NCBI GenBank assembly: GCA_963977135.1
Contig: CAXBNN010000001.1
Coordinates: forward strand, 248,001-312,000
Direction: 5' to 3'
Source: UBA2040 sp963977135
GTDB taxonomy: Bacteria; Bacteroidota; Bacteroidia; Flavobacteriales_D; Crocinitomicaceae
Length of the DNA: 64,000 nt
The first letter of the stretch is position 1. The number at the start of each line of letters is the position of its first letter. Position numbers and translations under genes: made by a program. Of this stretch, positions 1-8,914 are shown in pieces. The notes beneath the pieces are model-generated. The model worked only from the letters and a program-made list of their open reading frames with translations, searched no databases and was not told where the DNA came from.

Positions 1-3000
1 ATAAGTGGTTTGTAACAAGTTTGAAACGATTATTGTATCATTTGATATTCCTGTTGGAAAGAATGAAGTGTTTAACGTTGCAAAGTACCATTGATACCCG
101 TAATCGTTTAAGTTTCCAGTTAAAATTAATGTATCTGTGTTCGGCCCAGTACATACAATTGGATTTCCATTTATGGTTCCCGGAACAATTGCGTTTTCGA
201 TGATAACTGAAACAGTATCCGAAATTCCTGAACCACAAGCACCCGCATCAACAATTGCTCTAAAGTCGGCGGAGGCAGTCAAGTATGAAATGTCAAGTGA
301 ATTGGTGTTTACTCCAGTGGAAAACCAAGTTAATCCGCCATTGTTCGATTGTTCCCAATCCACGAGAGTAGAATTAAATCCACTTAAAGTGACGTTACCA
401 ATTATGCTCGTTGAACATAATATCAAGTCGGAAGAGGTGGTTCCCAAGTTTAGTGGCGTATTGACCTGAATACTGATTACAGATGTTTCTTCGTTGGAGC
501 ATACATTTCCAAAAAGAACAACTTTATAATAGGTCGTTTGGGTTAAACCAGAAGTGATTAGTGTATCGTTTGTAATTCCTGTTGGAGTGAAAGTAATATT
601 ATCAATAGATGAGTACCACTGGAATCCAGTTTCATTTGCATTACCGGAAAGCACAATCGTGACAGAATTTGAAGTTGAGCAGACTGTCGAAGCACCTGCT
701 ATTGATCCTGGAATTATTGCATTCTCAATAACCACGGAAATAGTATCGGTATATCCTAATCCACAACCGCCAGCATCAATCAATGCTCTGAAGTCAGCAC
801 TACTTGAAAGACCCGAAATGTCATGAGAACTAGAATTGTCTGCGGTTGAAAACCATGTTAAGCCTCCATCATTTGATTGTTCCCAATCCAATAATGTTGC
901 AGCAAATCCGGAAACTGAAACCGCCCCAACAATATTGCTTGAACACAGTGTTAAGTCAGACGATGTAATCCCTAGATTCAAAGGATTGCTAACTGTAATT
1001 GTGGCGACATTTGTTTCATCATCGGGACAACCATTCCCCGTTAAAACTACCTTATAATAAGTGGTTTGCGTTAAATTAGTAGCGATTAATGTGTCATTCG
1101 TCACACCCGTTGGTGTAAAAGTAATATTGTCAGTTGAAGAGTACCATTGAAACCCAAAATCATTCGCATTTCCTGTTAAAACGAGTGTGTCTGTATTTCC
1201 TGAAGAACAAACTGTGGATCCCGAAGAAATTGAACCGGGTATGATCACTGGGTCAATTGTAACGGAAATTGTATCGGAGTAACCAGTTCCGCATAGACCC
1301 GATCCTATAAAAGCTCTAAAATCTGCATTTGCAGTTATACCAGAAATATCATGAAATATGCTATTGTCCCCGGTTGAAAACCAGGATAAGCCACCATCGT
1401 TTGATTGTTCCCAATCTAAAATAGTAGAAGAAAACCCGCTAATAGAAACTGTTCCAACAACGTTATTCTCGCACAAAACCAAGTCAGGTGAAGGTGTGCC
1501 TAAATTCAGATAAGGGTCCACCTGAATAGTTACGGTATTTGAAGTGTCGCTCGGACAGTTAGGGCTTGATAAAACAACAAAGAAATGAGCCGTTTGTGTT
1601 AAGTTTGAGGTAGTTAATATGTAATAGGTAACATTTGCAGAATTATAGGTAATACTATCGAAGGTGTAATACCATTGTAGGAATCCAGCATTACTATAGC
1701 CAACTAACTCTAATGAATCCAGATTGGAAACTCCACAAACATGGTCTGCTCCGAGTATTGTTCCCGGAACAATTAATGGGTCTAAAGTTACGATAACCTC
1801 ATTTGAATATCCAATAGGACAGACGCCTGATTGAATTGCAGCTCTAAAACGGGCAGTAGCAGTTAGGTAAGAAATGTCATGCGAATTAGTACTTACACCA
1901 GTTGAAAACCAAGTTGCGCCATTATCATTTGATTGTTGCCATTCAATCAAGGTGGACGAATACCCAGAAATGCTAACAGCTCCTACAACGTTGTTTACAC
2001 ACATAAACAAGTTTGGAGATACGGTTCCTGGATTTACAGGAGGATCAACAGAAATTGAAACAACAGGCGTTTCAGCATCTGAACACGTATTGCCGTAGGC
2101 TACTACTTTATAATAGGTTGTAGCGATAATATTCGAAGCGAGATAAACACTTGTCGTAAATCCTGTTGGGGTAAATGTTATATTATCAGTCGAAGTATAC
2201 CATTCATAACTTGACTGATTTAATGTTCCTGACAAAGTTAAATTAACAGAATTAAAACCTGAACAAACGTTCGTTGCACCTGTAATAATACCAGGAACAA
2301 CACTTTGCTCGACTGTTACGGAAACTGTATCAGAATATTTTGACCCACAAGCGCCACTTTTTACTTTCGACCTGAATAGGGCCGAACTTGTCAAATAATT
2401 AATATTTACTGAGCTACTTGTCGTTCCTAGTGAATTCCAAGTTACGCCTCCATTATTCGATTGTTCCCAATCTTCAATAATAGCTGTGAAACCAGAGTTA
2501 GAAACATTTCCAACAACGTTGGTTACGCACATTACCAAATCTGGTGAAACAGTTCCAGTAACTATATTTGGGCTGATACCGATTCCATAATTTGGAGAGT
2601 TTAAATTCGGACATAGTCCGCCATTGTACCTAATAAAGTAAGTTGTTGAATCACCAATATTGTTTAAGTATAATTTGTTGGAGGTATTTCCTGTTGGGTT
2701 AAATGGTCCAGGAACAGTTTGTTGAAACCATTGGTATCCATAACTAAAGGTTCCACCTGAAACAACTAATGAGTCATTGTTGACATTGTCACATAGCAAT
2801 AAGGGACCAGTTATTGTTCCTGGTATTGGATTACAATCATTAACAAACGTATAATTTAAAGTGTCGTTTAACGGATTTGGATCCCCAACTTTTTGTGTCC
2901 AAATTTTAAATTGATAAGTACCGCAAGCACTTAGATTTGCCGCTTGGAAGAAAGTAAAATTAAAGCTGGCATTCGGGCCTATTAAGGCTCCAATAAGTTC

Positions 3001-3225
3001 AGAAGTAATCGGACCTCCATTAATTCTGTATCTAACTGTGATAGAATTTGGAAATGCAAAAGATGCTGAATAATTACGAACAATTACGTTCATATTCGTT
3101 GAAGATGTTCCAATATTGCAGCCACTTAAAGGCCCAACCATAGCTTGAACACCAACATCTTGTTGTGCTTTTAACTGAAAAAAGAAGAGTAAACTAACAA
3201 GCGCTATGTATACCTTTCCATTCAA
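1..3225 (-). CDS. Giant secreted repeat protein (adhesin-like), N-terminal part, cut by window edge
   Basis: The reading frame is open on the minus strand from about 3225 through base 1. The N-terminus reads as a signal peptide (hydrophobic VYIALVSLLFFF, then QLKAQQ), followed by a non-repetitive domain and then tandem units of 176 aa. Each unit has a PGxI...C start, a QWYxSxDNITFTPTG segment, TTYYKVV, and then DWEQSNDGG...WFSTG. The QSN-coding word recurs on the plus strand at 347, 875, 1403, 1931 and 2459, exactly 528 nt apart. The architecture resembles Ig-like/PKD-type surface proteins exported by the type IX system in gliding Bacteroidota, but no C-terminal sorting domain is visible because the gene leaves the window. 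No ATG opens this frame. TTG at 3225 is the best start I see; an in-frame TGA lies upstream. Function as an adhesin is inference. Confidence 0.8.
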   Translation of the reverse strand, partial: MNGKVYIALVSLLFFFQLKAQQDVGVQAMVGPLSGCNIGTSSTNMNVIVRNYSASFAFPNSITVRYRINGGPITSELIGALIGPNASFNFTFFQAANLSACGTYQFKIWTQKVGDPNPLNDTLNYTFVNDCNPIPGTITGPLLLCDNVNNDSLVVSGGTFSYGYQWFQQTVPGPFNPTGNTSNKLYLNNIGDSTTYFIRYNGGLCPNLNSPNYGIGISPNIVTGTVSPDLVMCVTNVVGNVSNSGFTAIIEDWEQSNNGGVTWNSLGTTSSSVNINYLTSSALFRSKVKSGACGSKYSDTVSVTVEQSVVPGIITGATNVCSGFNSVNLTLSGTLNQSSYEWYTSTDNITFTPTGFTTSVYLASNIIATTYYKVVAYGNTCSDAETPVVSISVDPPVNPGTVSPNLFMCVNNVVGAVSISGYSSTLIEWQQSNDNGATWFSTGVSTNSHDISYLTATARFRAAIQSGVCPIGYSNEVIVTLDPLIVPGTILGADHVCGVSNLDSLELVGYSNAGFLQWYYTFDSITYNSANVTYYILTTSNLTQTAHFFVVLSSPNCPSDTSNTVTIQVDPYLNLGTPSPDLVLCENNVVGTVSISGFSSTILDWEQSNDGGLSWFSTGDNSIFHDISGITANADFRAFIGSGLCGTGYSDTISVTIDPVIIPGSISSGSTVCSSGNTDTLVLTGNANDFGFQWYSSTDNITFTPTGVTNDTLIATNLTQTTYYKVVLTGNGCPDDETNVATITVSNPLNLGITSSDLTLCSSNIVGAVSVSGFAATLLDWEQSNDGGLTWFSTADNSSSHDISGLSSSADFRALIDAGGCGLGYTDTISVVIENAIIPGSIAGASTVCSTSNSVTIVLSGNANETGFQWYSSIDNITFTPTGITNDTLITSGLTQTTYYKVVLFGNVCSNEETSVISIQVNTPLNLGTTSSDLILCSTSIIGNVTLSGFNSTLVDWEQSNNGGLTWFSTGVNTNSLDISYLTASADFRAIVDAGACGSGISDTVSVIIENAIVPGTINGNPIVCTGPNTDTLILTGNLNDYGYQWYFATLNTSFFPTGISNDTIIVSNLLQTTY
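347..2472 (-). repeat. In-gene tandem repeat, 528-nt period, at least five copies
   Basis: The word GATTGTTCCCAATC (one copy variant) begins at 347, 875, 1403, 1931 and 2459, so all four intervals are exactly 528 nt. The flanking sequence of each unit also aligns (PGTI-type turn, QWY, TTYYKVV) but has diverged at the DNA level, so this is an old duplication kept free of net indels. It encodes the 176-aa modules of the giant secreted protein. Confidence 0.85.
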
Positions 3226-3535
3226 ACGTTGGAGATTACGCGTATTCGTAGATTTGTTGCCATCATTAAAAGGTTTTACCGGCCAACTGGGTATTCAACG
3301 CTTAGGAAATAAGAATTAAAACCAACAGTAGGTTAACCGATTTTATCACAAGTTCACCACAAATATAAGGAGAAAAACAATCTGCATTTCTTGCAATTCA
3401 ATTGGTTATCAACTGTATCAATTGGATAACATAATAACGATGAAATTAAAGAAGAAGTTTCTTATTTCCAAAAAAAAGTTAACAAAACTGCTGTGCAGCA
3501 ATTGATTTCTCTATTCTTAATGATTGAAAAACAAT
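3226..3535. other. Intergenic stretch between the repeat protein and the S9 peptidase
   Basis: This stretch of about 310 bases holds no convincing ORF or RNA gene. It contains the 5' leader of the repeat protein and, at 3360-3367, a minus-strand TATATTTG that fits the Bacteroidota -7 element. No clear -33 TTG sits at the usual distance, so the promoter call is weak. No terminator hairpin for the peptidase gene was recognised. Confidence 0.4.
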
Positions 3536-5884
3536 TTATTTATCCATTAACTCCTCCATAAAAAGTTCAAAAATTCGACGATATTCATCCGTCCAAGAGT
3601 ATGGTTTTTGAAATCCATGCCCTTCAACTGGAAAAACAGCGAGTTCCCAATTCGTTTTTTCTAACTCAATAAAACGTTGACTTAAACGTACAACATCTTG
3701 AAATTGAACGTTATCGTCAACCATTCCATGAAGCATTAGTAAAGGTTTATTCAAATTCTCAGCAAAATAAATTGGTGAGGATTGACGGTAGGCGATTGAA
3801 TCGGTATTTGGGTAATTCAAAATGTTGCTAGTGTATTCATGATTATAGTGCATCCAATCTGTTACGGACCTTAAAGCGGCTCCACAAGCAAATTCATTAG
3901 GTTTGGTAAGTAGCGCCATAAGAGTAATAAAGCCACCGTATGAACCTCCGTAAATCCCTACTTTTTCTGGATTTATTTTAAACTTGTCAATTAAGTACTT
4001 TTTTCCGCTAATTTGATCATCTAAATCAGCCCCACCCATATGGCGGTATATTGCTGTTCTAAAATCTCTTCCATAACCGGCACTTGCTCTGAAATCAATA
4101 TCTAAAACAGTAAATCCATTGTCTTTCAGTAGATTGTGAAACATGAACTCTCTGTAATAATTGCTCCAATAGTTGTGAGCATTTTGGAGGTAGCCAGCTC
4201 CGTGCACGAAGATAACGGCTGGTTTATTCTCAGTAATTTCAGGTTTGTAAAGTCTAGCAAAAACTTCTTGGTTGTCTTCACTCTTGAAGGAGATAACCTC
4301 TGGCTTCATCCATGAATAAGATGAAAATTTCTTGCTTTTCGACTGAGTAATTTGTTTGGAAGTGTTGCCAACCTTATTCTCGGTCAAAAACAATTCCCAA
4401 GGAGAAGTTTTGTCGGAATATAAGTAAGCAATTTTACTTTCATTAGGTGACAAAAATAGACTATAGCCTCCTGATTTAGAGAGTATTTCTGTCGTTTTTT
4501 TATCTGTAGTTTCATATTTTAAATAAGAGATGTCACCTGGGTGTTGCTTGTTGTGTCCAAGGTAAAATGTGGACTTATTTTTTGCTAATTGAACATCTAA
4601 AATTTCATATTTACCATCTGTTAACGCAGTTGTTTTTTTTGACTGAAAATCGTATGAATACAGATGTGAAAAGCCTGTTCTTTCAGATTGAAAGTATATT
4701 TTTTTGTCATTGTCATAAAAACCAAGTACACCAGAATCCATGTTCCAAGAAGAAATACCTGGACCACCAATCCATGCTTCATCATGCTGATTATCAATTT
4801 CTTGAAAGTTATTTGAAGCTGGATTTACTTCAATAATCCATCGGTCTTTATTATCATAACTACGGATATCCATTACAATCTTGCCATCATTGCTCTGTAT
4901 AGGATTATGCATTATAATTTTCCGATTTTCGGCATAATTGTCCATGTTATCACCGTATTCTTTTAAATAGGAGGGTTTTTTGCGAATATTTGATAACGCG
5001 TCAAAATTCATGGTGAATAGTGAATCCTTAGCTAGATCAAAGATAGAGAAAGAGTGGGTTGGCTCTTTTTCACCAACTTTAGGTCGAGAATTCGATGAAT
5101 AAGAATAACCATCCTTGCTAATGTGATGCTCCACCTGAGTATTTTTGTTGTCAGGATTATCACTAAGTCGAATCATAACATAATTTCCGTCTTTCGAAAT
5201 CGTAAGAAAATCAACTCTTTTCTTATCTAAATAAATTTTCCGGTTTGACTTTGATGGTTTTCTCGCTTCTTGAAAATCTGATTCTTGCTGTTCTTCGCGG
5301 ATGAATTGGAATAATTCTTCTTGCTGACGGTTTAGTTCTGTGGTTTCATTTTTCTTTTCACTTTCTTTCCCGCGTTGGAAAAACGTAAGTTGTTTGGTTG
5401 CTCCTTGAGATTTGTCGTAAAGAAATAAATTGATGTCTTGTTGAAAGGCAATCTTGTTTTTATTGATTAACCTCTGAATATTGAATATTCTATTTTCAGA
5501 GGCAATTAATTCTTTGCAGATTTTATTTGTTTTATCATATACCCAAAGATTTCCGTTAAATGTGAAATATTGATCAATGAAATTTTCTTGCGTTTTATCG
5601 TATTCCAAATTGTCAATTGCAGAAGAAATGTCTGTTTTTTCTATTTTTTTAGATTCAAGTGAATAGGTGTATCTGCTCATTTCAATTTCATTGTCTGGAT
5701 TCCAGTCAAATAAAATTTTGTTTCCTGAAACATGCCAAGCAACATTTCCTGGCCAATAACCAATGAAATCTTTGCCCTTCATAATTTCATTTATTTTCAA
5801 GTCTGATTTATTGGTCGTTTGTGCCAAAGAAATGACGCTTGAAAATGTGATTAAAAAGAGGGTAAAAAGGGCAGTGGTTTTCAT
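3536..5884 (-). CDS. S9 family peptidase (dipeptidyl peptidase IV/prolyl oligopeptidase type)
   Basis: This is a 782-aa exported serine peptidase that would release dipeptides or cleave after proline. A signal peptide (MKTTALFTLFLITFSSVISLAQ-like) precedes a beta-propeller region and a C-terminal alpha/beta hydrolase. The catalytic triad is visible: Ser648 in GGSYGG, Asp723 in MVDDNV and His756 in EGHGF. A charged Glu/Lys/Arg-rich segment around residues 165-215 looks like an insertion in the propeller. A TATTTTTG box at 5907-5914 lies just upstream of the start. The gene appears monocistronic. Family assignment is firm; the exact substrate is unknown. Confidence 0.93.
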   Translation of the reverse strand: MKTTALFTLFLITFSSVISLAQTTNKSDLKINEIMKGKDFIGYWPGNVAWHVSGNKILFDWNPDNEIEMSRYTYSLESKKIEKTDISSAIDNLEYDKTQENFIDQYFTFNGNLWVYDKTNKICKELIASENRIFNIQRLINKNKIAFQQDINLFLYDKSQGATKQLTFFQRGKESEKKNETTELNRQQEELFQFIREEQQESDFQEARKPSKSNRKIYLDKKRVDFLTISKDGNYVMIRLSDNPDNKNTQVEHHISKDGYSYSSNSRPKVGEKEPTHSFSIFDLAKDSLFTMNFDALSNIRKKPSYLKEYGDNMDNYAENRKIIMHNPIQSNDGKIVMDIRSYDNKDRWIIEVNPASNNFQEIDNQHDEAWIGGPGISSWNMDSGVLGFYDNDKKIYFQSERTGFSHLYSYDFQSKKTTALTDGKYEILDVQLAKNKSTFYLGHNKQHPGDISYLKYETTDKKTTEILSKSGGYSLFLSPNESKIAYLYSDKTSPWELFLTENKVGNTSKQITQSKSKKFSSYSWMKPEVISFKSEDNQEVFARLYKPEITENKPAVIFVHGAGYLQNAHNYWSNYYREFMFHNLLKDNGFTVLDIDFRASAGYGRDFRTAIYRHMGGADLDDQISGKKYLIDKFKINPEKVGIYGGSYGGFITLMALLTKPNEFACGAALRSVTDWMHYNHEYTSNILNYPNTDSIAYRQSSPIYFAENLNKPLLMLHGMVDDNVQFQDVVRLSQRFIELEKTNWELAVFPVEGHGFQKPYSWTDEYRRIFELFMEELMDK

Positions 5885-5906
5885 ATGATTATTTTGTAAG
5901 TCCGAT

Positions 5907-5914
5907 CAAAAATA
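5907..5914 (-). promoter_or_regulatory. Putative -7 element of the S9 peptidase gene
   Basis: The minus strand reads TATTTTTG, matching TAnnTTTG, 22 nt upstream of the ATG at 5884. No good -33 TTG was seen. Confidence 0.4.
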
Positions 5915-6155
5915 ACACATTTTTGTCGGTTTTCTCTTTAGAAAAACAAGTGCTTTTATGGGTGAAATCAGACAAATCATTCCTTTTGAGCATCATTTTG
6001 ATGAGTCGTTCTCAACATGTTTGTATTATTTAATCAGCTGTAAATTAGTATTTAATAAAGTTTTCGCCAATGCATTGTTAATTGTTTTTTCATGATTTTT
6101 GAGTGAGGGCTCTAAAAAAAAGTTAATTTCAGAACTCATTTTAAAATATATAATT

Positions 6156-6854
6156 ATGAAAAGAATTATTTTTTCAGCACTTGCGGTGATTGCCTTTGCA
6201 GGTACTTCATTTTCGCAAAAAGCAACATTGGACAACCCTTGGTCTTTAGAAGGTGTATTGAGTTACACTAATCCAGGTGGGATTAACTGGTCTGCTCCAT
6301 CAATTCGTGCACGTTACTTTGTGAACGAAAACATAGCAGCACGTGTACAATTAGGTATAGGGGATGGTTTAGGAACTCCTAGAACTGAATCATACACATT
6401 TAATGAATTTCCTGATTCTGTTGCAGGAGTTGGTACGCAAGATATTACACGTGCTTCATGGATGGCACAAATTGGTGCGGAATATCATTTAAAAGGAACA
6501 GATAGAATGTCTCCGTATTTTGGATTGGGAATCAACTTTGGTGGTGGATCTGAAAAACAATCATGGGACAAATTTGATGGTACAGGCTACAACGCTAATG
6601 TTAGTGCAGAAGCTGCAGGTAGTTTCTCTATGTTTGGTGTAGGCCTTATTGCAGGTATGGACTTTTACGTTTATGAGAACATTTATCTTGGAGTAGAGCT
6701 AGGCTTGAATTTCTCAAGTTATAATTATTCTGATGTAACAACAGATGTGACTACACCACTTGGAGTTACAAACGTTGTTGATCCAGGATATAAAATTGGA
6801 TACTTATCTACAGGTGCAGGTTCTGTAGCCTTCAGATTGGGTTGGAGATTTTAA
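6156..6854 (+). CDS. Outer-membrane beta-barrel protein
   Basis: This is a 232-aa protein with a clear signal peptide (MKRIIFSALAVIAFAGTSFSQ). Alternating aromatic/hydrophobic strands and a terminal Phe (...SVAFRLGWRF) are typical of small Bacteroidota porin-like barrels (OMP_b-brl type). An in-frame start 57 nt upstream would put a charged stretch before the signal peptide, so the ATG at 6156 is preferred. It stands alone between an upstream divergent gene and a strong terminator. Its role (structure, transport or adhesion) cannot be told from sequence. Confidence 0.85.
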   Translation: MKRIIFSALAVIAFAGTSFSQKATLDNPWSLEGVLSYTNPGGINWSAPSIRARYFVNENIAARVQLGIGDGLGTPRTESYTFNEFPDSVAGVGTQDITRASWMAQIGAEYHLKGTDRMSPYFGLGINFGGGSEKQSWDKFDGTGYNANVSAEAAGSFSMFGVGLIAGMDFYVYENIYLGVELGLNFSSYNYSDVTTDVTTPLGVTNVVDPGYKIGYLSTGAGSVAFRLGWRF

Positions 6855-6879
6855 TCTTTAACATCCAAAAAAGCATAAA

Positions 6880-6910
6880 AGGGGAGAATTTCGATTCTCC
6901 TCTTTTTTTT
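6880..6910 (+). terminator. Rho-independent terminator after the outer-membrane protein
   Basis: The perfect stem GGAGAAT/ATTCTCC (6883-6889 and 6894-6900) has a TTCG loop and is extended by flanking A/T and G/T pairs. It is followed by TCTTTTTTTT. Confidence 0.85.
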
Positions 6911-6911
6911 G

Positions 6912-6942
6912 TTGAAATATTTAGATTTATCGTGTATATTTG
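6912..6942 (+). promoter_or_regulatory. Promoter of rpsP-rimM-trmN6
   Basis: TTG at 6912-6914, a 20-nt spacer and TATATTTG at 6935-6942 match the Bacteroidota -33/-7 consensus. The word continues as GCACCCC, the extension shared with secDF, rpsO, cca and the ABC-F gene. The leader to the rpsP ATG is about 95 nt. Confidence 0.75.
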
Positions 6943-7009
6943 CACCCCAGTTTAGGTGATTTTGTGCGCAATGCATTCAATTTCAAGGCAAACTGTTTTT
7001 TTATGAACC

Positions 7010-7024
7010 GAGGTTTCGTACCTC
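7010..7024 (+). promoter_or_regulatory. Small leader hairpin upstream of rpsP
   Basis: GAGGT (7010-7014) and ACCTC (7020-7024) can pair around a TTCGT loop 20 nt before the rpsP ATG. It could be a ribosomal-protein leader element, but a 5-bp stem may also be chance. Confidence 0.3.
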
Positions 7025-7044
7025 AATGTATAAACAATAACAAT

Positions 7045-7668
7045 ATGGCAACAAGAATTAGATTGCAAAGACACGGAAAGAAAGGAAAAGCTTTCTTCCA
7101 TTTAGTAGCCGCTGACTCACGAGCGAAAAGAGATGGTAAATTCATTGAGAAATTAGGAATTTACGATCCAAATACAAATCCAGCAACAGTAGACATTAAC
7201 TTTGACCGCACATTACATTGGGTGCAAGTTGGTGCTGAAATGTCTGATACTGCTCGAGCATTATTGGCTTACAAAGGTATTTTGCACAAAAATCACCTTT
7301 TGAAAGGAATTGAAAAAGGTGCTTTAACAGCAGAGCAAGTTGAAGAGAAATTTGCAGCGTGGTTGCAAGAGAAAGAAGACAAAGTTAAAGGTAAAGTTGA
7401 TCGTTTAGGAAACGAATCTAATGCAGCTAAGACAGCTCGTTTAGCAGCTGAGCAAGCGGCTAACGAGGCTAAAGCTAAAGCGATAGAGATTAAAAACACT
7501 CCTGAGCCAGAAGCAGTTGAAGAAGCTCCAGTAGCTGAAGAAACATCTTCTGAAGATGCACCTGCTATTGAAGCGGGTGTTGAAGAAACTCCTGCAGTTG
7601 AAGAAGCTCCAGTTGCTGACACTCCAGCTGAAGAAGCACCAGCAGCTGAAGAGCCGAAAGCAGAATAA
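7045..7668 (+). CDS. rpsP: 30S ribosomal protein S16
   Basis: The first roughly 80 residues (MATRIRLQRHGKKGKAFFHL...) are canonical S16, a 30S assembly protein. The remaining part is a Bacteroidota-type extension: a Lys/Glu helix, then low-complexity Ala/Glu/Pro repeats (EEAPVAEE, EETPAVEEAP) to the end at 207 aa, about twice the bacterial norm. The ATG at 7045 is chosen because the S16 fold starts there; the in-frame region upstream overlaps the promoter and leader. It is first in an operon with rimM 13 nt downstream. Confidence 0.97.
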   Translation: MATRIRLQRHGKKGKAFFHLVAADSRAKRDGKFIEKLGIYDPNTNPATVDINFDRTLHWVQVGAEMSDTARALLAYKGILHKNHLLKGIEKGALTAEQVEEKFAAWLQEKEDKVKGKVDRLGNESNAAKTARLAAEQAANEAKAKAIEIKNTPEPEAVEEAPVAEETSSEDAPAIEAGVEETPAVEEAPVADTPAEEAPAAEEPKAE

Positions 7669-7681
7669 GAGAAGAACATTT

Positions 7682-8206
7682 ATGAAGAAAACAGATTGTT
7701 TTCAATTAGGTTATATAGCGAAACTTCACGGATTTAAAGGTGAAGTTTCGTTGTTTTTAGACGTTACTGATCCAGCACGCTATGAAAAATTAGATGCTTT
7801 CTATGTTGACGTCAACAATCAATTGGTGCCTTTTTTTGTAAAAAGTATCAAATTAAAAAATAAAGGTTTCGCAGCAGTAAAGCTTGAAGGTGTTGAAACC
7901 GAAGAAAAAGCACGAACACTGTTGCGTAAATCGGTTTACCTTCCCAAAGAACTACTTGAAGATCTTGATGATTTGCATTTTTACGATCACGAAGTAATTA
8001 ATTTTTCTGTTGTCGATAAAAATCATGGTGCCATTGGCAAGATTCAAGATGTTATCGATTTGGCAGCAAATCCTCTTTTACAAATAGTGGAAGGGAAACG
8101 CGAAATTCTTGTACCTCTTTTACCAGGATTGGTAACGAAAGTAGACCGAAAAGGAAAAATACTTCATATCGAAGCACCGGAAGGACTGATAGGTTTGTAC
8201 CTTTAA
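7682..8206 (+). CDS. rimM: Ribosome maturation factor RimM
   Basis: This 174-aa protein binds S19 and assists 16S rRNA/30S head maturation. The N-terminal RimM domain (CFQLGYIAKLHGFKGEVSLFL) and a PRC-barrel-like C-terminal half (FYDHEVINFSVVD...LVPLLPGLV) are recognisable. The start at 7682 begins the RimM motif; an alternative upstream start would overlap the rpsP tail out of frame. It is co-directional with rpsP and trmN6. The usual partner trmD lies 29 kb away. Confidence 0.95.
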   Translation: MKKTDCFQLGYIAKLHGFKGEVSLFLDVTDPARYEKLDAFYVDVNNQLVPFFVKSIKLKNKGFAAVKLEGVETEEKARTLLRKSVYLPKELLEDLDDLHFYDHEVINFSVVDKNHGAIGKIQDVIDLAANPLLQIVEGKREILVPLLPGLVTKVDRKGKILHIEAPEGLIGLYL

Positions 8207-8209
8207 GTA

Positions 8210-8914
8210 ATGTCTGAATTTCAATTTAAAGAATTTACTATTCATCAATCCCGCTCAGCTTTAAAAGTGGGCACTGATGCAATGATGCTCGGTTCATTGA
8301 TTCATTGTCATCTAAAAAAGAATGCACTTGATATTGGCGCCGGCACGGGTGTTCTATCCATGATGGTCGCGCAAAGAAATTCCGAAATTTTAATTACTGC
8401 CATTGAAATAGATTCGCCATCAGCTGAAGATGCCACTTTCAATTTTGAAAATGGACCTTTTTCCACGAGGCTGACTTGCCGAAACGAAGATTTTTTAACA
8501 GCTCAGTTTGAGGAGCAGTTTGAGTTAATTTTCACCAATCCCCCGTTTTATTCGAATACATTGAAAACTGAGAATTCAAGATTGAATCAGGCAAAGCATG
8601 TCGAATCGTTGAATCCTAATTCTCTTTGCGAAAAAGTAAAAAACATGCTTTCTTTAAATGGAGATTTCTGGGTGATTTGGCCTTTTCAGTTTCAGGGAGA
8701 ATTTATCAGCTCGGCTTTAGAGCAAAAACTCTTTTTAAAACGAAATATTACACTTGAAGGAAGTCCAGCAAACCAAGTTCGTTCAGTACTCTGTTTCTCA
8801 AACAGCGACCAAACAGAAATCGAAGAAAAAACCTTCGTTATCCGTGACGAAAATGGGCAGTATACGGATGAATACCGATTACTTACCCACGATTATCACA
8901 ACAGAAAAGTTTAA
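8210..8914 (+). CDS. trmN6: tRNA1(Val) (adenine(37)-N6)-methyltransferase
   Basis: This 234-aa class I SAM-dependent methyltransferase is of the YfiC/TrmN6 type, which methylates A37 of tRNA1(Val). The SAM-binding motif DIGAGTG is at residues 41-47 and the N6-adenine signature NPPF at 110-113. The N-terminal QSRSALKVGTDAMMLG is typical of YfiC. It starts 3 nt after the rimM stop, so it is probably translated with it. Its TAA overlaps the stop of the convergent thioredoxin gene in a shared TTAA. Confidence 0.9.
   Translation: MSEFQFKEFTIHQSRSALKVGTDAMMLGSLIHCHLKKNALDIGAGTGVLSMMVAQRNSEILITAIEIDSPSAEDATFNFENGPFSTRLTCRNEDFLTAQFEEQFELIFTNPPFYSNTLKTENSRLNQAKHVESLNPNSLCEKVKNMLSLNGDFWVIWPFQFQGEFISSALEQKLFLKRNITLEGSPANQVRSVLCFSNSDQTEIEEKTFVIRDENGQYTDEYRLLTHDYHNRKV

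Noticed and set aside
21..2098. Several plus-strand ORFs of 60-110 aa
   Set aside because: They are antisense shadows of the repeat protein; their similarity to each other follows its 528-nt period, and none has a plausible start or domain.
6026..6235. Minus-strand ORF of 69 aa
   Set aside because: It runs antisense into the signal-peptide region of the outer-membrane protein; no independent support.
7293..7679. Minus-strand ORF of 128 aa rich in Ala/Ser
   Set aside because: Antisense of the low-complexity S16 tail; composition is explained by the repeats.
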